From assembly GCA_030550295.1 (NCBI GenBank), contig JAUQPQ010000016.1, positions 1-22,877 of the forward strand: a DNA stretch of 22,877 bases. The letters run 5' to 3'. The notes beneath the pieces were generated by a model. The model was given only the letters and a program-made list of their open reading frames with translations, was not told the origin of the DNA and ran no database searches. This DNA comes from Chloroflexota bacterium (lineage in GTDB: Bacteria; Chloroflexota; Dehalococcoidia; SM23-28-2; HRBIN24). This document shows, one piece after another, positions 21,046 through 22,877 of this stretch (the stretch's first letter is position 1; every line of letters starts with the position of its first letter). The position numbers were made by a program, and so were the translations under genes.

Positions 21046-22710
21046 GTGCCCCTCGTCGTCCGCGACGAGATAGAGCGACTGGTGCAGGAGGCAGTCCACC
21101 GGGCCCAAGAGGGGGGCCTCATACCCCCTGTGGCACCTCCGCCTAGTACAGTGGAGCGCCCTCAGCGGCCCGATCATGGGGATTACGCCTCTAATATCGC
21201 CTTACGCCTAGCGCGGGCAGTAGGCCTTCCTCCCCACGAGGTAGCCAAGATCATCGCCTCCCATCTCCCCTCTAGCCCGATGATCAGCTCGGTGGAAGTG
21301 GCATCTCCTGGCTTCTTGAACTTCCGCCTCTCCCCTTCCTGGCTGGCCTCTCAAATAGACGAGGTGCTTAAGGCTGGTGAGCGCTTCGGTCAGTTGGGAA
21401 TTGGGCAGGGGCAGAAAGTTCAGGTGGAATTCGTCTCGGCCAACCCTACCGGCCCTTTAACGGTGGGTGCCGGCCGTGGCCTAGCAATAGGCGATTGTCT
21501 GGCCCGTGTCTTGCAGGCTGCTGGCTATGAAGTGGAGAAGGAGTACTACATTAACGACGCCGGCACCCAGACGGATACCTTCGCCGCCACCTTGTACGCC
21601 CGATACCGCCAACTATTTGGGGAAAACGTCGACGTGCCCCCAGGAGCCTACACGGGCGAGTACATGTGGGACCTGGCTGAAGAGATCCGGCAGGAATGGA
21701 AAGATCGTTTTTTGGGCTTCTCTGAGGGCCCCTATCCGCCGCAACTCCAGGAAATAGGGATTAGCAAGATGCTACAGCGCATTAAAGCTGATCTGGCCCT
21801 TACGGGCGTCCACTACGACTCCTGGTTCAGCGAGAGAAGCCTTTATCCTGACACCTTCGAGCGGGCGATGGCCATTCTGAAGGAGGAGGGGTATGTGGCC
21901 CAAAAGGAAGGGGCGATATGGTTCGTCTCCTCGGCCTTGGGGGAAGACAAGGACAACGTCCTGATTCGATCCAACGGGCGCCCCACATATTTCGCCTCTG
22001 ACATCGCGTATCACTACCACAAGTTCTTCGTGAGAGGGTATGACAAGGTCATAGACATCTGGGGTGCTGACCATAAGGGCCATGTGCCGCGCATGAAGGC
22101 GGCGGTATCAGCCTTGGGCATCGATCCCGAACGCCTAGTGATCATCATCCACCAGCTAGTAACTCTGAAAAGGGGAGGCGAAGAGGTAAGGGTATCTAAG
22201 CGGGCAGGAGAAGTGATAACCCTAAGGGAGGTCGTGGAAGAGGTGGGGGCAGATGCTGCCCGCTTCTTCTTCCTCTCCCGTGCTCCTCATACCCACATGG
22301 ACTTCGACCTGGAGCTGGCTAAGAGACAGTCGGCGGAGAACCCTGTCTATTACGTCCAATACGCCCATGCTCGCATGGCTGGCATCCTAATGCACGCCCG
22401 CGGGCGCGGCCTAGACTACGCCGATGGGGACGTGTCCTTGCTGAAGGAGGAAGCGGAGATGGCGGTAGCCCGCCACCTCCTGCGCCTTCCAGAGGTGGTG
22501 GAGTATGTGGCTCGGAAGCTAGAGCCTCATGTACTCCCCTACTATGCCTTGGAAATGGCTACCGCCTTCCACGACTTCTACGAGCGGTGTCGGGTAGTGT
22601 CTGAAGATGTACAGCTTTCAAGGGCGCGTCTGAGGTTGGTAGCAGCAGCCAAGCTGGTACTCGCCCAATGTTTGCATCTCATGGGGATGTCTGCCCCCGA
22701 GAGGATGTGA
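21046..22710 (+). CDS. argS: Arginyl-tRNA synthetase
   Basis: A 554-residue class I synthetase that charges tRNA-Arg. The N-terminal Add1-like domain (1 to about 110), VEFVSANPTGPL (127-138), EYYINDAGTQTD, and the arginine-binding IDIWGADHKGHVPRM are typical ArgRS segments; the C-terminal helical anticodon-binding domain ends MSAPERM, the family's usual finish. The HIGH signature is degenerate: after NPTGPL, where HVGH or HIGH is normal, the protein reads TVGA (139-142). The KMSKS counterpart reads VSKRAG (383 onward), common in ArgRS. The start is GTG 21046 without a Shine-Dalgarno sequence. The next gene starts 11 bases after its stop. Confidence 0.95.
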   Translation: MPLVVRDEIERLVQEAVHRAQEGGLIPPVAPPPSTVERPQRPDHGDYASNIALRLARAVGLPPHEVAKIIASHLPSSPMISSVEVASPGFLNFRLSPSWLASQIDEVLKAGERFGQLGIGQGQKVQVEFVSANPTGPLTVGAGRGLAIGDCLARVLQAAGYEVEKEYYINDAGTQTDTFAATLYARYRQLFGENVDVPPGAYTGEYMWDLAEEIRQEWKDRFLGFSEGPYPPQLQEIGISKMLQRIKADLALTGVHYDSWFSERSLYPDTFERAMAILKEEGYVAQKEGAIWFVSSALGEDKDNVLIRSNGRPTYFASDIAYHYHKFFVRGYDKVIDIWGADHKGHVPRMKAAVSALGIDPERLVIIIHQLVTLKRGGEEVRVSKRAGEVITLREVVEEVGADAARFFFLSRAPHTHMDFDLELAKRQSAENPVYYVQYAHARMAGILMHARGRGLDYADGDVSLLKEEAEMAVARHLLRLPEVVEYVARKLEPHVLPYYALEMATAFHDFYERCRVVSEDVQLSRARLRLVAAAKLVLAQCLHLMGMSAPERM

Positions 22711-22721
22711 AGGGCTACCTT

Positions 22722-22877
22722 ATGATCCTCTCTCTTCCAGTGGGTAATAGTGGACGGGATGCCCTGGTCATAGCTTTGGAGTGTGCCCAGGAGGCAGGCA
22801 AGATATTGCTCCGTAGCCTCCGAGGGCGCAGTCAGGTATGGGCCAAGGGACGCCGTAACTTCGTCACCGCTGCTGAT
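22722..22877 (+). CDS. Inositol monophosphatase family protein, N-terminal end only (partial)
   Basis: The first 52 codons of a gene cut by the window edge. DALVIALECAQEAGKILL is the usual first helix of inositol-monophosphatase/SuhB-like phosphatases, and KGRRNFVTAAD matches the family's K...(N)xVTxAD segment that precedes the metal-binding acids. The metal-binding motifs lie outside the window, so substrate and subgroup (SuhB, HisN-like or fructose-1,6-bisphosphatase type) cannot be decided. The ATG is the first in frame after argS, with no clear Shine-Dalgarno sequence. Confidence 0.75.
   Translation, partial: MILSLPVGNSGRDALVIALECAQEAGKILLRSLRGRSQVWAKGRRNFVTAAD

Overview
The window looks like ordinary chromosome of a moderately GC-rich (roughly 60%), gene-dense bacterium. 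Coupled operons, GTG/TTG starts and the protein families present suggest a member of the Chloroflexota, perhaps near the Dehalococcoidia. That placement is inference from protein style and gene content, without any search. I see no rRNA, tRNA, CRISPR array or insertion sequence.

Layout. (1) 1-4669 (+): a tetrapyrrole operon of hemC (3' end only), a cobA-hemD fusion, hemB, a HAD hydrolase and hemL, all overlapping. (2) 4678-5907 (+): dnaN (sliding clamp) with its own promoter. (3) 5949-9239 (-): a three-gene operon transcribed as aldo/keto reductase, a HemQ-like protein fused to a Rieske domain, then a cytochrome P450. (4) 9353-11328 (+): an ABC-2 type exporter pair. (5) 11329-11922: a gene-poor 594-base stretch holding a possible terminator, a doubtful minus-strand small ORF, a good promoter and a clear SAM-I riboswitch with mutually exclusive downstream helices. 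(6) 11923-13717 (+): a threonine-synthase-family PLP enzyme, a stand-alone NIL-domain protein and a MoaD/ThiS-like sulfur carrier. (7) 13863-17664 (+): an Rrf2 regulator with three cysteines, cysK, a sulfur carrier fused to its E1-like activating enzyme (MoaD-MoeB), a second free sulfur carrier and a CysM-like cysteine synthase. (8) 17743-22877 (+): degV, recG, argS and the 5' end of an inositol-monophosphatase-family gene.

The most interesting part is 11581-17664. It reads as a two-branch sulfur-assimilation locus built on protein thiocarboxylates. One branch is switched by S-adenosylmethionine, and the ThrC-like enzyme is probably a homocysteine synthase acting on O-phosphohomoserine (MetM-like) rather than a housekeeping threonine synthase. 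The other branch is headed by an Rrf2 regulator and contains a CysO/CysM-type cysteine pathway. The fused carrier-E1 protein probably charges the carriers of both branches. All three carrier domains have residues after the Gly-Gly that would need to be exposed, so a processing protease encoded elsewhere is predicted.

The tetrapyrrole operon and the HemQ-Rieske protein suggest heme made by the coproporphyrin-dependent route. The HemQ-Rieske fusion and its pairing with a P450 and an aldo/keto reductase are the second notable feature.
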